64,000 nt of DNA from Streptomyces sp. Tu6071 (GCF_000213055.1 NZ_CM001165.1:5602945-5666944); one strand, 5' to 3'; positions 26,272-36,268 are shown, numbered from the stretch's first letter. Numbers and translations are program-made. Notes: generated from the sequence alone by a model not told the origin.

Positions 26272-27150
26272 TCACAACTGCGCCAGCAGTTCCTTCTTCT
26301 TCGTCGTGAACTCCTCGTCCGTGAGCAGCCCCGCGAGGTGCAGTTCGCCGAGGTGGCGGATGCGTTCGGCGATGTCCGCCGGGTCGGAGCGGAGCGCGGC
26401 GACCGCTGACGCCGCCTCGCCCGTACCGCTCCTCGCCGCGCTGCTCCTGGTGGCGGCGAGGACGGCGGCGGCGAAGGGCAGGGACTCGTGCACGGGCCCG
26501 TACCCGAGGCCGAAGACGACGGCCGCCGGGTCGTGGTCGGCGGCGGGCCCCGTCCCGGTGCCGGGCGCCGGATGGCGGGGGAGCAGGCGCAGGTAGCCGT
26601 CGAGTATCTCGGGCGAGCGCCACTCGACGCCGCTCAGCGCGGCGACGGGGAAGGACTGATCGCCCGCCTTCCACTTCGCGCTCGTCGCCCCCGTGCGCGA
26701 CCAGCGGAAGGAGACCACCGAGCCGTTGAAGCTCGCCTTGCCGTCGTACGCCTTGAACTGCTGCGGCCCCTCGGGCGCGTCGACGAGGAAGCTCTCGGCG
26801 GGCTCGGCGACGCCGGGGCCGAGGCGGTCGCGGATCTGCGCCGCGTGGAACTCGGCCAGTTCCTCGCGCTCGGCGGGCAGCACGAGGCGGTACGGGTCGC
26901 AGTTCTCCTTGAGCTGACCCGCCGCCGCCTCCATCAGCGGGTCGGCGCCCGCGCGCGGCACGGCGCGCAGCACGACGGTGCCGCGCCGCCCGGGGGCAAG
27001 CGTCACCGTGTCGATCGCCGCGAGCGGCACCCGGCGCTCCCCGAGTGCCTGGAGCAGCTTCGGCGTCCGGATGCCCCGTTCGTAGCGGATGAGCACGGAG
27101 TCCTCCGCGAACTCCCAGGTGGCATGGAAACCGGCCAATACATCACCCAT
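26272..27150 (-). CDS. DUF4429 protein with C-terminal SHOCT domain
   Basis: A 292-residue protein with two DUF4429-like beta domains (about 1-100 and 115-190), each opening with GxxxxWEF/FRWSR-type strands. It ends with a SHOCT helix pair (IRHLGELHLAGLLTDEEFTTKK). SHOCT domains are short oligomerisation modules. DUF4429 resembles a bacterial PH-like fold and occurs widely in Streptomyces, function unknown. The start at 27150 (MGDVLAG) gives the family N-terminus; an ATG nine bases upstream is also possible. Confidence 0.85.
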   Translation of the reverse strand: MGDVLAGFHATWEFAEDSVLIRYERGIRTPKLLQALGERRVPLAAIDTVTLAPGRRGTVVLRAVPRAGADPLMEAAAGQLKENCDPYRLVLPAEREELAEFHAAQIRDRLGPGVAEPAESFLVDAPEGPQQFKAYDGKASFNGSVVSFRWSRTGATSAKWKAGDQSFPVAALSGVEWRSPEILDGYLRLLPRHPAPGTGTGPAADHDPAAVVFGLGYGPVHESLPFAAAVLAATRSSAARSGTGEAASAVAALRSDPADIAERIRHLGELHLAGLLTDEEFTTKKKELLAQL

Positions 27151-27159
27151 ACGGCTCAT

Positions 27160-27354
27160 CGTATGCGGCACGCGCGTCTCCGTCCCCTCTCCTGCGGCCC
27201 ACCGGTCCGCTTGACCGGCGCTTTTCTCCCGGGCCCCGACCTCTTGCTTCTCTCCCGTCCCGCCCGGTGTACGCGGTGGCGGGTACGGACGTTCCGTCTC
27301 CGCTCCGCCTTCCGGGCGGTGTGCCGCCGGTACGGGTACGGACGGGTCCGCCGC
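27160..27354. other. short gap without a gene
   Basis: I see no gene or convincing hairpin in these bases between two minus-strand genes. Confidence 0.3.
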
Positions 27355-28572
27355 TCAGGCGCGGCTCGTACCCCGCTCGGGCACCCCCGTCCTGCACCCC
27401 GCGCCGCCCGGCGCGCAGCCGACGTCCCCGAAGTCCGCCGTGCCGATGTGCGCGAGATTGCGCAGGCTCGCCGTACCGGGCACGAAGTAGCCACCGTGCC
27501 CCACCGCGCCCGTCGAGGAGAAGACCCGCGCGCCGAAGTCCTTGCCGACGGGGTCGGCGCCGTGCCCGAGCGAGCCGAGCTCGACGTGCGGCACGTCCCT
27601 GATCCAGTCGCCCGCGTCCCGCGTCGCCCACACCCGCGCCCTCGTGCCGAGCCCGGCCGCGCTCGCGCTGCGCATCCCGGGGCTCCCGGCGACGGCGATG
27701 TCGGTGACCGTACGCGGCAGCCGGTCGGCCGCGACCCCGCACACCACGGAGCCGTAGCTGTGGCACACGAGCGCGATCTTCAGCCCGCCCGGCAGCCCCC
27801 GCACGAAGGCGTCGAGCCGCTCCGCGCCCTCCTGCGCGCGGCTCGCCGTCGCCGCCTCGATGCCGATCCCGCCGGGCGCCGTGTAGTCGGCCCAGGCGAT
27901 CACGGCGGTACGGGCCCGGGGCGCCGCCGCCTGTTCGGCGGCGTAGAGCGAGCGGCCCATCCCGGAGGGCGCGGTGAAGGGCCGGTTGCCGCGCTCGAAG
28001 GTCATGAGCGCGGTGTCGACGCCCGGGACGACGACGGAGACGCGCCGCGCGTGCGCGAGGTCGCCGAAGACCTCCGCGGCGCGGCCCGAGCCGTTCGGGT
28101 CGAAGGCGAGGAAATCGCGGTCCGGGCGGAGCATCGACGTGTAGCGCGCCGCGCGGTCCGCGGCCTCCTCGCGGCCGTCCGGCGACAGGCGCGGGTCACG
28201 CGTGCGGCGCTCCTCGTGGTCGCGGGCCTGGGTGAGCGCGAGCCGGTTCGCGGCGTAGCGCAGCGTGAGGGGGGCGCCGTTCATGTTGCCCACGGCGAGC
28301 GGGTAGCGGTGCACGAGGTGCCGGCGCTGGGCGGGGCGCAGCGCGGCGAAGAACTCGCGCAGGCGCTCCGGCGGCGAGGCGGCGTCCGGCAGCGCGCGGT
28401 GGTCGACGCGCGCGTGGTTCCAGGCCCGTACCGACAACTGGAGCGGGCCGCCCGGGTCGTGCCGGGCCCTGACCGCGGTCCAGCCGGTCGTGGCGAGCAT
28501 GACGAAGACGACCGCCACCGCGAGCAGCGCTCGCCAGGCGTTGAGTTGGGGGGACGAGTCGAAGGAAGTCAC
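27355..28572 (-). CDS. membrane-anchored DUF1023 alpha/beta hydrolase
   Basis: A 405-residue protein of the DUF1023 alpha/beta-hydrolase family. A single N-terminal membrane anchor (about residues 13-32, ALLAVAVVFVMLATTGW) is followed by an extracellular domain. The nucleophile elbow is CHSYGS, with an acid and His further on (GDWIRDV, GHGGYF). Related Streptomyces proteins are annotated as putative lipases; the substrate is unknown. I chose the GTG at 28572, which begins just before the anchor. The tetR gene lies 176 bases upstream on the same strand, but the gap suggests separate transcription. Confidence 0.85.
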   Translation of the reverse strand: MTSFDSSPQLNAWRALLAVAVVFVMLATTGWTAVRARHDPGGPLQLSVRAWNHARVDHRALPDAASPPERLREFFAALRPAQRRHLVHRYPLAVGNMNGAPLTLRYAANRLALTQARDHEERRTRDPRLSPDGREEAADRAARYTSMLRPDRDFLAFDPNGSGRAAEVFGDLAHARRVSVVVPGVDTALMTFERGNRPFTAPSGMGRSLYAAEQAAAPRARTAVIAWADYTAPGGIGIEAATASRAQEGAERLDAFVRGLPGGLKIALVCHSYGSVVCGVAADRLPRTVTDIAVAGSPGMRSASAAGLGTRARVWATRDAGDWIRDVPHVELGSLGHGADPVGKDFGARVFSSTGAVGHGGYFVPGTASLRNLAHIGTADFGDVGCAPGGAGCRTGVPERGTSRA

Positions 28573-28748
28573 TGCGCCACACCCTAGGAGACGGCAAGTG
28601 CCGGAGGCCAAACCGGTGAGCCACATCACCCTGGCGCCCCCGGATGGGAGCCGATCGGCCCGCACCCGTCCGGGAAAGGGGCGCCGACCGGCCCTTTCGC
28701 CTTCCCGCCCGCCCCTCCCGGGTCCGGGCTGCCCCGTCCCCTCCCGGC

Positions 28749-29561
28749 TCAGGAGGGGACGGCCTCCCCGTCGGCGGGGCTGGTGCGGGCGGTGCCGGTG
28801 GCCGGCTCGGCTGTCGCGGACTGGCGCGGTACGAGCCCCGTGCGGTCGTCCGGCTCCGCGCACGTACCCGCCCCGCACACCCCGCCCGTGCCGCCGTCCT
28901 CCCCGCCCCACTGCCGGACCAGCGAGGGGGCCAGGTGGTCGAGGTGCTGGACGGCGAGGGCGCGCAGCGCCTCGGCGCTGCCGTCCTGGCCCGCGCCCCA
29001 GCGGTGCTCGGTGAGCCGCATCACGCCGCCGAAGGCCGCGACCACGACGCGGGGCCGCAGGTCCACCTCCGGGTCGACGCCCTCGCGCGCGGCGATCACG
29101 CGCGCCATCTCCTCCTCGCTCTCGCTCGCCCTGCGCAGCCGCGCGGCGAGCAGCGCGGGCGTCCTCGCCACGAGCCGGCAGGTCCGCAGATGCAGGTCCA
29201 CGGGGACGGAGAGCCCGGCCACCTCCGGCAGCTCGCCCCAGGACTCCAGGACCGCGCGGCGCAGCGCGAGCACCGGCGACTCGCTTGCCGGGCGGGCGCG
29301 CAGGGCCTGGAGGAACCAGCGCTCGATGAGTTCCTGCGTCGCGAGGGCCACGTCCTCCTTGGTGGCGAAGTAGCGGAAGAAGGTACGGGTCGAGACCTCG
29401 GCGCGGGCGGCGATCTCGTCGACCGTCGTCCTCTCGTAGCCGCGTGCGGCGAAGAGTTCCAGCGCCGTGCGCAGGAGTCGTTCCCGGGTGCGCGTCTTCT
29501 TGCGCTCGCGCAGGCCGCCCCGCGCGCCACCCGCCCCGGGGCCCTGCCGCTGCTCCGTCAC
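28749..29561 (-). CDS. TetR-family regulator of the adjacent efflux pump
   Basis: A 270-residue TetR protein. The HTH includes RLLRTALELFAARGYERTT and VDEIAARAEVSTRTFFRYFATKE. The C-terminal tail beyond about residue 220 is Gly/Thr/Pro-rich and probably unstructured. It is divergent from the DHA2 transporter, with a 7-5-7 palindrome in the shared promoter (29660-29678), so it most likely represses the pump and responds to its substrate. The GTG at 29561 has GAGGAG upstream; an ATG 12 codons earlier is an alternative. Confidence 0.92.
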   Translation of the reverse strand: MTEQRQGPGAGGARGGLRERKKTRTRERLLRTALELFAARGYERTTVDEIAARAEVSTRTFFRYFATKEDVALATQELIERWFLQALRARPASESPVLALRRAVLESWGELPEVAGLSVPVDLHLRTCRLVARTPALLAARLRRASESEEEMARVIAAREGVDPEVDLRPRVVVAAFGGVMRLTEHRWGAGQDGSAEALRALAVQHLDHLAPSLVRQWGGEDGGTGGVCGAGTCAEPDDRTGLVPRQSATAEPATGTARTSPADGEAVPS

Positions 29562-29653
29562 CTTGCTCCTCGCTCCCTCGCCCGGACCCCCGTACATGAG
29601 CTGGCGCTTTGTCCCCGGGCGGGGTCCTGTCAGTTACCGGCATATGAAATTGA

Positions 29654-29683
29654 TTGTCAACTGTCATGCGGTGACAGTAATTT
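29654..29683 (+). promoter_or_regulatory. promoter and TetR operator of the efflux gene
   Basis: TTGTCA (29654-29659) and TAATTT (29678-29683) are 18 bp apart. A perfect palindrome, ACTGTCA-N5-TGACAGT (29660-29678), fills the spacer and touches the -10 box, so a bound TetR dimer would block RNA polymerase. The -10 box ends seven bases before the ATG at 29691. Confidence 0.75.
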
Positions 29684-29690
29684 GACGCCC

Positions 29691-31304
29691 ATGACTAGTC
29701 AGACCACCGTCGGACCGGAGGACGGGACGCCGCTCGCGCCCGTCGGCAAGGGAGCACGCGGCAGCCTGCGGGGCCGTCCTTGGCTGACCCTCTTCGGAGT
29801 TGCTATCGGCGTCATGATGGTCGCCCTTGACGGCACCATCGTGGCGATCGCCAACCCGGCCATCGCGGACGACCTGAACACGAGCCTCGCCGGGGTGCAG
29901 TGGATCACCAACGGCTACCTCCTGGCCCTCGCGGTGGCGCTCATCACGGCGGGCAAGCTCGGCGACCGCTTCGGCCACCGCCAGACCTTCCTGATAGGCG
30001 TGGCGGGCTTCGCGCTCGCCTCCGGGATCATCGGGCTCTCCTCCAGCGTCTCGCTCGTCGTCGCCTTCCGCGTCCTGCAGGGGCTCTTCGGCGCGCTCCT
30101 GATGCCGGCCGCGCTCGGCCTGCTCCGCGCGACCTTCCCCGCCGAGAAGCTGAACATGGCGATCGGCATCTGGGGCATGGTCATCGGCGCGTCCACGGCG
30201 GGCGGGCCCATCGTCGGCGGGCTGCTCGTCGAGCACGTCTCCTGGCAGTCCGTGTTCTTCGTCAACGTGCCGGTCGGCGTCGCCGCCCTCGTCCTCGGCC
30301 TCTTCATCCTCAAGGACCACCGCGCCGAGAACGCCCCGCGCTCCTTCGACGTCCCGGGCATCGTGCTGCTCTCCGGAGCCATGTGCTCCCTGATCTTCGC
30401 GATCATCAAAACGGGTGACGGCTGGAGCTGGAGCGACGGGCGCACGTGGGGGCTCCTCGGCCTCGCGGTCGTGTGCTTCGCCGCCTTCGCCTACTGGCAG
30501 ACGCGGGCGAAGGAACCGCTCGTGCCGCTCGCCATGTTCCGCTCGGTCGCGCTCTCGGCGGGCACCGTGCTCATGGTGCTCATGGCGATCGCCTTCCTCG
30601 GCGGCATCTTCTTCGTCACCTTCTACCTCCAGGGCGTGCACCGGCTCAGCGCCGTCGACAGCGGCCTGCACCTGCTCCCGCTCACCGCCATGATGATCAT
30701 CGCCTCGCCGATCGCCGGGGTGCTCATCACGCGCTTCGGGCCGCGCGTCCCGCTCGTCGGCGGGATGCTCGCCACGGCGGCCTCGATGTTCGGGCTCTCG
30801 ACGCTGGAGGCGGACACGGGGACGGTCACGATGTCGCTGTGGTTCGCGCTCCTCGGCCTCGGCCTCGCCCCCGTCATGGTCGGCGCCACGGAGGTCATCG
30901 TCGGCAACGCGCCGCTCGAACTCTCCGGCGTCGCGGGCGGCCTCCAGCAGTCGGCGATGCAGGTCGGCGGCGCGCTCGGCACGGCCGTGCTCGGCGCGGT
31001 GATGGCCGCGCGCGTCAACAAGGACCTCCCGGGCAACTGGACGGACGCGGGCCTGCCGAAGCTCCGGGGCGCGCAGCTCGACCAGGCGTCCCAGGCCGTC
31101 CAGCTCGGCGTCCCGCCCGTGCCGCCGCACACCCCGAAGGAGGTCGCGGCGCAGATCACGACGGTCGCCCACGACACCTTCATGTCCGGCATGGGCCTCG
31201 CCTGCACCGTCGCCGGGATCGTCGCCCTCGTCGCGGCGGCCGTCGCGACGCTCACGAAGCGCGGCGACAACGCGGCGGAGGGCGCGGGCGCCGCGCACAT
31301 CTGA
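29691..31304 (+). CDS. DHA2-family (EmrB/QacA-type) MFS drug efflux transporter
   Basis: A 537-residue transporter with about 14 membrane helices. Motif D1-like DGTIVAIANPAIADDL ends TM1, motif A is GKLGDRFGHRQ, and motif C-like GPIVGGLLVEH follows in TM5. These define the proton-coupled DHA2 drug:H+ antiporters. The first ATG is at 29691. No ribosome-binding site precedes it and the -10 box is only seven bases away, so the message is probably leaderless. A terminator follows at 31322-31358. The substrate is unknown; a toxic organic cation or antibiotic is typical. Confidence 0.94.
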   Translation: MTSQTTVGPEDGTPLAPVGKGARGSLRGRPWLTLFGVAIGVMMVALDGTIVAIANPAIADDLNTSLAGVQWITNGYLLALAVALITAGKLGDRFGHRQTFLIGVAGFALASGIIGLSSSVSLVVAFRVLQGLFGALLMPAALGLLRATFPAEKLNMAIGIWGMVIGASTAGGPIVGGLLVEHVSWQSVFFVNVPVGVAALVLGLFILKDHRAENAPRSFDVPGIVLLSGAMCSLIFAIIKTGDGWSWSDGRTWGLLGLAVVCFAAFAYWQTRAKEPLVPLAMFRSVALSAGTVLMVLMAIAFLGGIFFVTFYLQGVHRLSAVDSGLHLLPLTAMMIIASPIAGVLITRFGPRVPLVGGMLATAASMFGLSTLEADTGTVTMSLWFALLGLGLAPVMVGATEVIVGNAPLELSGVAGGLQQSAMQVGGALGTAVLGAVMAARVNKDLPGNWTDAGLPKLRGAQLDQASQAVQLGVPPVPPHTPKEVAAQITTVAHDTFMSGMGLACTVAGIVALVAAAVATLTKRGDNAAEGAGAAHI

Positions 31305-31321
31305 CCCGCCCGCCACGTCAA

Positions 31322-31358
31322 CGAAGGGCCCCACCGACTCACTCGGTGGGGCCCTTCG
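31322..31358 (+). terminator. terminator of efflux gene
   Basis: A 16-bp perfect stem (CGAAGGGCCCCACCGA and its complement) with a 5-base loop lies 17 bases after the stop. Confidence 0.85.
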
Positions 31359-31478
31359 CGCTGTCCCGGGACCTTTTCCCCTATCAGTGCGGTCCCGCTC
31401 GTGGCGGCTTCCGCGGCGGCGGCGAGGCGGCCCAGAGTGCGCGTCAGAACCGGCGCCCATTGAAAGGACCGCGCCCCC

Positions 31479-31862
31479 ATGCGTACGACCCTCACCACGC
31501 TCGCCTGCGCCCTCGCCCTCGGCGCGACCCTCCTCACCCCGGCCGAGGCGGCTGCCCCGGCACGCACGGGGGCCGGCTCCTCCGGCGCGTGCGGCCGGGG
31601 CGAGCTGTGCCTGTGGCCCGGCACGGGGTACGGGGGCCGCCGCACCGTCCACGAACTCTCCGGCACCGACATCGAGAGCTGCGTCCCGCTGAGCGGCAGA
31701 GCGGGAGCCCTCTCCCTGGCCAACCGCACGGGGCGGCCGGTCACGACGTACCAGTCCGCGGAGTGCGGCGAGACGGGGGAGTTCGAGACGTACCCCGGCG
31801 GCGGCACGTGGCTCCCCGAATCCCCTTACAAGGTGCGGGCATTCAAGATCTGGGAGAGGTGA
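31479..31862 (+). CDS. secreted peptidase inhibitor family I36-like protein
   Basis: A 127-residue exported protein. The N-terminus (MRTTLTTLACALALGATLL...AEAA) is a signal peptide cleaved near residue 25. The mature part has CGRGELCLWPGTGYGG and a later Cys pair, as in the I36 family (SMI, the Streptomyces metalloproteinase inhibitor) and beta/gamma-crystallin-like folds. It may inhibit extracellular metalloproteases or be a structural secreted protein. AAAGGA lies ten bases upstream of the ATG. Confidence 0.78.
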   Translation: MRTTLTTLACALALGATLLTPAEAAAPARTGAGSSGACGRGELCLWPGTGYGGRRTVHELSGTDIESCVPLSGRAGALSLANRTGRPVTTYQSAECGETGEFETYPGGGTWLPESPYKVRAFKIWER

Positions 31863-31892
31863 CCGGGTCATCAATGGAGCCCTCCGGGGGTT

Positions 31893-31915
31893 CCCCCGGC
31901 CGCGAAGGCCGGGGG
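31893..31915. terminator. bidirectional terminator between I36 and aceE
   Basis: A 9-bp perfect stem, CCCCCGGCC-GCGAA-GGCCGGGGG, lies between convergent genes. A GGGGCGGAGCCCCGG tract resembling the end of the dispersed 44-bp element follows. Confidence 0.6.
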
Positions 31916-31959
31916 AGTTCGAGGGGCGGAGCCCCGGGAGGCCGGCCCCGCCGGAGAAG

Positions 31960-34686
31960 CTACGCGTCGCCCCCGGCAGCACCGGGGTCCGCCGCCGCCA
32001 CGTCGAGCAACTGGTACCGGTCGATCGCCCGCCGCAGCACCCCGTGTTCGAGGGCGCCGTCCCGCACCAGCTCCGTCAGCACCCCCAGCACGATCGACGG
32101 CGCGTCGATGTGGAAGAACCGCCGCGCGGCGCCCCGCGTGTCGGCGAAGCCGAACCCGTCGGCCCCCAGCGAGCCGTACCGGCCCGGCACCCACCGCGCG
32201 ATCTGGTCGGGGACGCTCCGCATCCAGTCGGAGACGGCCACGTACGGGCCCCCCGCGTCCGCCAGCTTCCGCGTCACGTACGGCACCCGCGTCTCCTCCT
32301 CCGGGTGGAGGAGGTTGTGCTCCTCGGCCGCGACCGCCTCGCGCCGCAGCTCGTTCCACGACGTCGCCGACCACACGTCCGCGCGCACGTCCCAGTCCTC
32401 GGCGAGCAGCCGCTGCGCCTCCAGCGCCCACGGCACCGCCACGCCGGAGGCGAGGATCTGCGCGCGCTGGCTCCCGGCGTCGCCGCCGCGCAGCAGGTGC
32501 AGGCCCTTGACGATGCCCTCGACGTCCACGTCCTCGGGCTCGGCCGGGTGCTGGATCGGCTCGTTGTAGACCGTCAGGTAGTAGAAGACGTCCTCCGCCT
32601 CCGGCCCGTACATGCGCCGCAGGCCCTCGCGGACGATGTGCGCGATCTCGTAGCCGTACGCGGGGTCGTAGGCGACGCACGCCGGGTTCGTCGAGGCGAG
32701 GAGCTGCGACTGCCCGTCCGCGTGCTGAAGCCCCTCACCGGTCAGCGTCGTGCGCCCGGCGGTCGCGCCGAGGACGAAACCGCGCGCCATCTGGTCGCCC
32801 ATCTGCCAGAACTGGTCGCCGGTGCGCTGGAAACCGAACATCGAGTAGAAGACGTAGACCGGGATGAGCGGCTCGCCGTGCGTCGCGTACGCGGACCCCG
32901 CCGCGATGAGCGAGGCGACGCAGCCCGCCTCCGAGATGCCGTCGTGGAGCATCTGACCGGTCGGTGACTCCTTGTAGGCGAGCAGGAGTTCACGGTCGAC
33001 CGACTCGTACTGCTGGCCGAGCGGGTTGTAGATCTTCGCGCTCGGGAAGAACGAGTCCATCCCGAAGGTGCGGTACTCGTCGGGCGCGATGAGCACGAAG
33101 CGCCGCCCGATCTCCTTGTCCCGCATGAGGTCCTTGAGCAGCCGCACGAACGCCATCGTCGTGGCGATCGACTGCTGGCCCGTGCCCTTCTTCACCGTCG
33201 CGTACGTCTTGTCCCCCGGCAGTTCGAGGGGCTTCGCGCGCACGACCCGCGTCGGCACGTACCCACCGAGCGCCTGCCGCCGCTCGTGCATGTACTGGAT
33301 CTCCTCCGAGTCCCTGCCGGGGTGGAAGTACGGCGGCAGGCCGCCCTCCAGGTCCTTGTCGGGGATCGGCAGGTGGAGGCGGTCGCGGAAGCCCTTGAGG
33401 TCGTCGACCGTGAGCTTCTTCATCTGGTGGGTCGCGTTGCGGCCCTCGAAGTTCGGCCCGAGCGTCCAGCCCTTGACGGTCTGCGCGAGGATCACCGTGG
33501 GCTGGCCCTTGTGCTCCTTGGCGGCCGAGAACGCCGCGTACACCTTGCGGTGGTCGTGGCCGCCGCGCCCGAGGTGCAGGATCTGGTCGTCGCTCATGTT
33601 CTCGACCATGGAGCGCAGCCGCTGGTCCCCGCCGAAGAAGTGCTCCCTGATGTACGCGCCCGTCTCCGTCGCGTACGTCTGGAACTGCCCGTCCGGCGTC
33701 GTGTTCAGCTTGTTCACGAGCAGGCCGTCGCGGTCCTGCGCGAGCAGCGGGTCCCACGTGCGGTCCCAGATCAGCTTGATCACGTTCCAGCCCGCGCCCC
33801 GGAACTGCGACTCCAGCTCCTGGATGATCTTGCCGTTGCCGCGCACCGGGCCGTCGAGGCGCTGGAGGTTGCAGTTGACGACGAAGGTCAGGTTGTCGAG
33901 GTTCTCGCGCGCGGCGATCGAGAGCTGGCCGAGCGACTCGACCTCGTCCATCTCGCCGTCGCCGAGGAAGGCCCACACGTGCGAGTGCGAGGTGTCGGCG
34001 ATCCCGCGCGCCTCCATGTAGCGGTTCATCCGCGCCTGGTAGATCGCGGAGAGCGGGCCGAGGCCCATCGAGACGGTCGGGAACTCCCAGAAGTCCGGCA
34101 TCGAGCGCGGGTGCGGGTAGCTCGGCAGCCCGTTCGGGGCCTTCGACTTCTCCTGCCGGAATCCGTCGAGCTGCGCCTCCGTGAGGCGGTCCAGGAGGAA
34201 GGCGCGGGCGTAGATGCCGGGCGAGGCATGGCCCTGGAAGAAGATCTGGTCGCCGCCGTCGCCCTCGTCCTTGCCCCGGAAGAAGTGGTTGAAGCCGACG
34301 TCGTAGAGGCTCGCCGAGGACGCGAACGTCGCGATGTGCCCGCCGACCCCGATCCCGGGGCGCTGCGCGCGCGAGACCATGACGGCCGCGTTCCAGCGCG
34401 TGGCGTTCAGTACCTTGCGCTCGACCTCCTCGTTGCCGGGGAAGTAGGGCTCGTCCCTCGTCGCGATCGTGTTGACGTAGTCGGTGCTGCGCATCTCCGG
34501 GACGGCGACGCGCTTCTCGCGGGCCCGCTCGATGAGGCGGAGCATCAGGTAGCGGGCGCGCTCGCTGCCGCGCTCGTCGACGGCGGCGTCGAGCGAGTCG
34601 AGCCACTCCTGGGTCTCCTCGGGATCGAAGTCGGGCACCTGGCTGGGGAGGCCGCCGATGATGATCGGGGTGGGGTCCTGGGGCAC
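31960..34686 (-). CDS. aceE: pyruvate dehydrogenase E1 component, homodimeric
   Basis: A 908-residue E1 enzyme decarboxylating pyruvate with thiamine pyrophosphate and acetylating lipoyl-E2. The TPP fold has [13 protein letters not shown] near residues 235-247 and ends with an NCNLQRLDG segment. [11 protein letters not shown], and [15 protein letters not shown] in the second domain, are typical of AceE. The length matches actinobacterial homodimeric E1. I chose the GTG at 34686 ([12 protein letters not shown]), with AAGGGA upstream; longer frames add only low-complexity residues. The E2 and E3 genes are not adjacent, as usual in Streptomyces. Confidence 0.96.
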   Translation of the reverse strand: MPQDPTPIIIGGLPSQVPDFDPEETQEWLDSLDAAVDERGSERARYLMLRLIERAREKRVAVPEMRSTDYVNTIATRDEPYFPGNEEVERKVLNATRWNAAVMVSRAQRPGIGVGGHIATFASSASLYDVGFNHFFRGKDEGDGGDQIFFQGHASPGIYARAFLLDRLTEAQLDGFRQEKSKAPNGLPSYPHPRSMPDFWEFPTVSMGLGPLSAIYQARMNRYMEARGIADTSHSHVWAFLGDGEMDEVESLGQLSIAARENLDNLTFVVNCNLQRLDGPVRGNGKIIQELESQFRGAGWNVIKLIWDRTWDPLLAQDRDGLLVNKLNTTPDGQFQTYATETGAYIREHFFGGDQRLRSMVENMSDDQILHLGRGGHDHRKVYAAFSAAKEHKGQPTVILAQTVKGWTLGPNFEGRNATHQMKKLTVDDLKGFRDRLHLPIPDKDLEGGLPPYFHPGRDSEEIQYMHERRQALGGYVPTRVVRAKPLELPGDKTYATVKKGTGQQSIATTMAFVRLLKDLMRDKEIGRRFVLIAPDEYRTFGMDSFFPSAKIYNPLGQQYESVDRELLLAYKESPTGQMLHDGISEAGCVASLIAAGSAYATHGEPLIPVYVFYSMFGFQRTGDQFWQMGDQMARGFVLGATAGRTTLTGEGLQHADGQSQLLASTNPACVAYDPAYGYEIAHIVREGLRRMYGPEAEDVFYYLTVYNEPIQHPAEPEDVDVEGIVKGLHLLRGGDAGSQRAQILASGVAVPWALEAQRLLAEDWDVRADVWSATSWNELRREAVAAEEHNLLHPEEETRVPYVTRKLADAGGPYVAVSDWMRSVPDQIARWVPGRYGSLGADGFGFADTRGAARRFFHIDAPSIVLGVLTELVRDGALEHGVLRRAIDRYQLLDVAAADPGAAGGDA

Positions 34687-35160
34687 GGGGTTCCCTTCGG
34701 GGGCGGCGGTGGGGTTGACACGATATGTGCGGGTACGGGTGCGCACGGTGAACCGGGCGCGTCGGGTTCGCCCCCTGTGCGGCTTCCCTCGGGGCTCCGC
34801 CCCGAACCCCGCTCCTCAAACGCCGGAGGGGCTGGATCAGCGAGGACCGGAGGGGCTTGAGGGCTGGGGCGGGACGTGACACTCAGCCCCTCCGGCGATT
34901 GAGGAGCGGGGTCCGGGGCGGAGCCCCGGAAGGGGCCGGGGTGCCGGGCGGGAGATTTGGGGAACAATGGGAGGCGTGGGCGGCTGCACGAAGCGGAGCG
35001 CAAAGGTGTCCGAAGTTGGAGGACACCGCCCGGAAAGTCACCGTTTCGGCGGTCTCGGCTGCCGGGTACTTGCGCGATCGGTCCCGCCCGTGTGGACTAC
35101 GCCCCATGCCCCCGCGCCCGCGGGGGCGCAGCACATCCCGAAACGATCAGGAGGCAATCC
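34687..35160. other. intergenic region upstream of aceE and DUF3052
   Basis: These 474 bases separate divergent genes. They contain the large inverted repeat at 34791-34927. A possible promoter for DUF3052 is also present (TTGCGC at 35070-35075, 17 bp, TGGACT at 35093-35098). No gene is seen. Confidence 0.5.
34791..34927. repeat. two head-to-head copies of the 44-bp element (large inverted repeat)
   Basis: Copy A (34791-34834) and copy B (34884-34927) are inverted, 49 bases apart, and differ at only two of 44 positions. As RNA or cruciform DNA they could form a 44-bp stem. They lie in the aceE upstream region. Confidence 0.85.
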
Positions 35161-35601
35161 GTGAGCGCGACCGCGGACCACGCGGAGGAGCGGACCAGCC
35201 CTGCCGTACGGCTGGGTTTCCAGCCCGAGCAGGTGGTCCAGGAGATCGGCTACGACGAGGACGTCGACCAGGAGCTCCGCGAGGCCATCGAAGAAGCCAC
35301 CGGCACGGAGCTGGTGGACGAGGACTACGAGGACCTCGTCGACGCCGTGGTCCTCTGGTTCCGCGACGAGGACGGCGACCTGACGGACGCGCTGGTCGAC
35401 GCCTCGCAGCTGGTCGACGACGGTGACCTCGTCCTGCTCCTGACCCCGAAAACGGGCCGGGACGGGTACGTCGAGCCGAGCGACATCAACGACGCGGCGC
35501 GGACCGCCGGATTCACCCAGACCAAGAGCACGAGTGTCGGCAAGGACTGGATCGGCACCCGTCTGGTCACCCCGAAGGCCAGCTCGAAGACCAAGCGCTG
35601 A
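35161..35601 (+). CDS. DUF3052 family protein
   Basis: A 146-residue acidic protein. RLGFQPEQVVQEIGYDEDVD at the start and TKSTSVGKDWIGTRLV near the end are typical of DUF3052, an actinobacterial family of unknown function. AGGAGG lies six bases upstream of the GTG at 35161. It stands between aceE and ahpE; the latter is probably transcribed from its own promoter after 144 bases. Confidence 0.9.
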   Translation: MSATADHAEERTSPAVRLGFQPEQVVQEIGYDEDVDQELREAIEEATGTELVDEDYEDLVDAVVLWFRDEDGDLTDALVDASQLVDDGDLVLLLTPKTGRDGYVEPSDINDAARTAGFTQTKSTSVGKDWIGTRLVTPKASSKTKR

Positions 35602-35745
35602 ACCGTGCGGCGCCCACCGGGCCCCCCTCGCTCCACAGACTCCTCTGGGGCGGCGGGGGCCCGGTGCGTAGGGTGGGGTCGGCGCCGGGCCCGTACGGCC
35701 CAGGACGCCGTTTCCCGTACGCATCACCGCAAAGGATCGGTACCC

Positions 35746-36204
35746 ATGGCGATCGAGGCCGGCACCAAGGCCCCCGAGTTCGAGCTCAAGGACAACCACG
35801 GCCGCACCGTGCGCCTCTCGGACTTCCGCGGCGAGAAGAACGTGGTGCTCCTCTTCTTCCCGTTCGCCTTCACCGGGGTCTGCACCGGCGAGCTGTGCGC
35901 CCTGCGCGACGAGCTGCCGAAGTTCGAGAACGACGACACCCAGCTGCTCGCCGTCTCCAACGACTCCGTCCACAGCCTGCGCGTCTTCGCCGAGCAGGAG
36001 GGCCTGGAGTACCCGCTGCTCTCCGACTTCTGGCCGCACGGCGAGGTCTCGCGCGCCTACGGCGTCTTCGCCGAGGACAAGGGCTGCGCGGTGCGCGGCA
36101 CGTTCATCATCGACAAGGAGGGCGTCGTGCGCTGGACGGTCGTCAACGACCTCCCGGACGCGCGCGACCTCGGCGAGTACCTCAAGGCGCTCGACACGCT
36201 CTGA
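35746..36204 (+). CDS. ahpE: AhpE-type peroxiredoxin
   Basis: A 152-residue thioredoxin-fold peroxidase. The peroxidatic Cys46 lies in AFTGVCTGELC, with a second Cys at 51 as a possible resolving residue. FPFAFTGVC and RGTFIIDKEGVVRW match AhpE of mycobacteria. It reduces organic hydroperoxides and peroxynitrite in the cytosol. Next to the Ter genes it adds to a general stress theme. Confidence 0.92.
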   Translation: MAIEAGTKAPEFELKDNHGRTVRLSDFRGEKNVVLLFFPFAFTGVCTGELCALRDELPKFENDDTQLLAVSNDSVHSLRVFAEQEGLEYPLLSDFWPHGEVSRAYGVFAEDKGCAVRGTFIIDKEGVVRWTVVNDLPDARDLGEYLKALDTL

Positions 36205-36268
36205 TCCGGCCCGCCCCGGGGCCCCGACACGCACTGCGGAGCCCCGGGCGAAAGAGCCCGTTTCCGGC

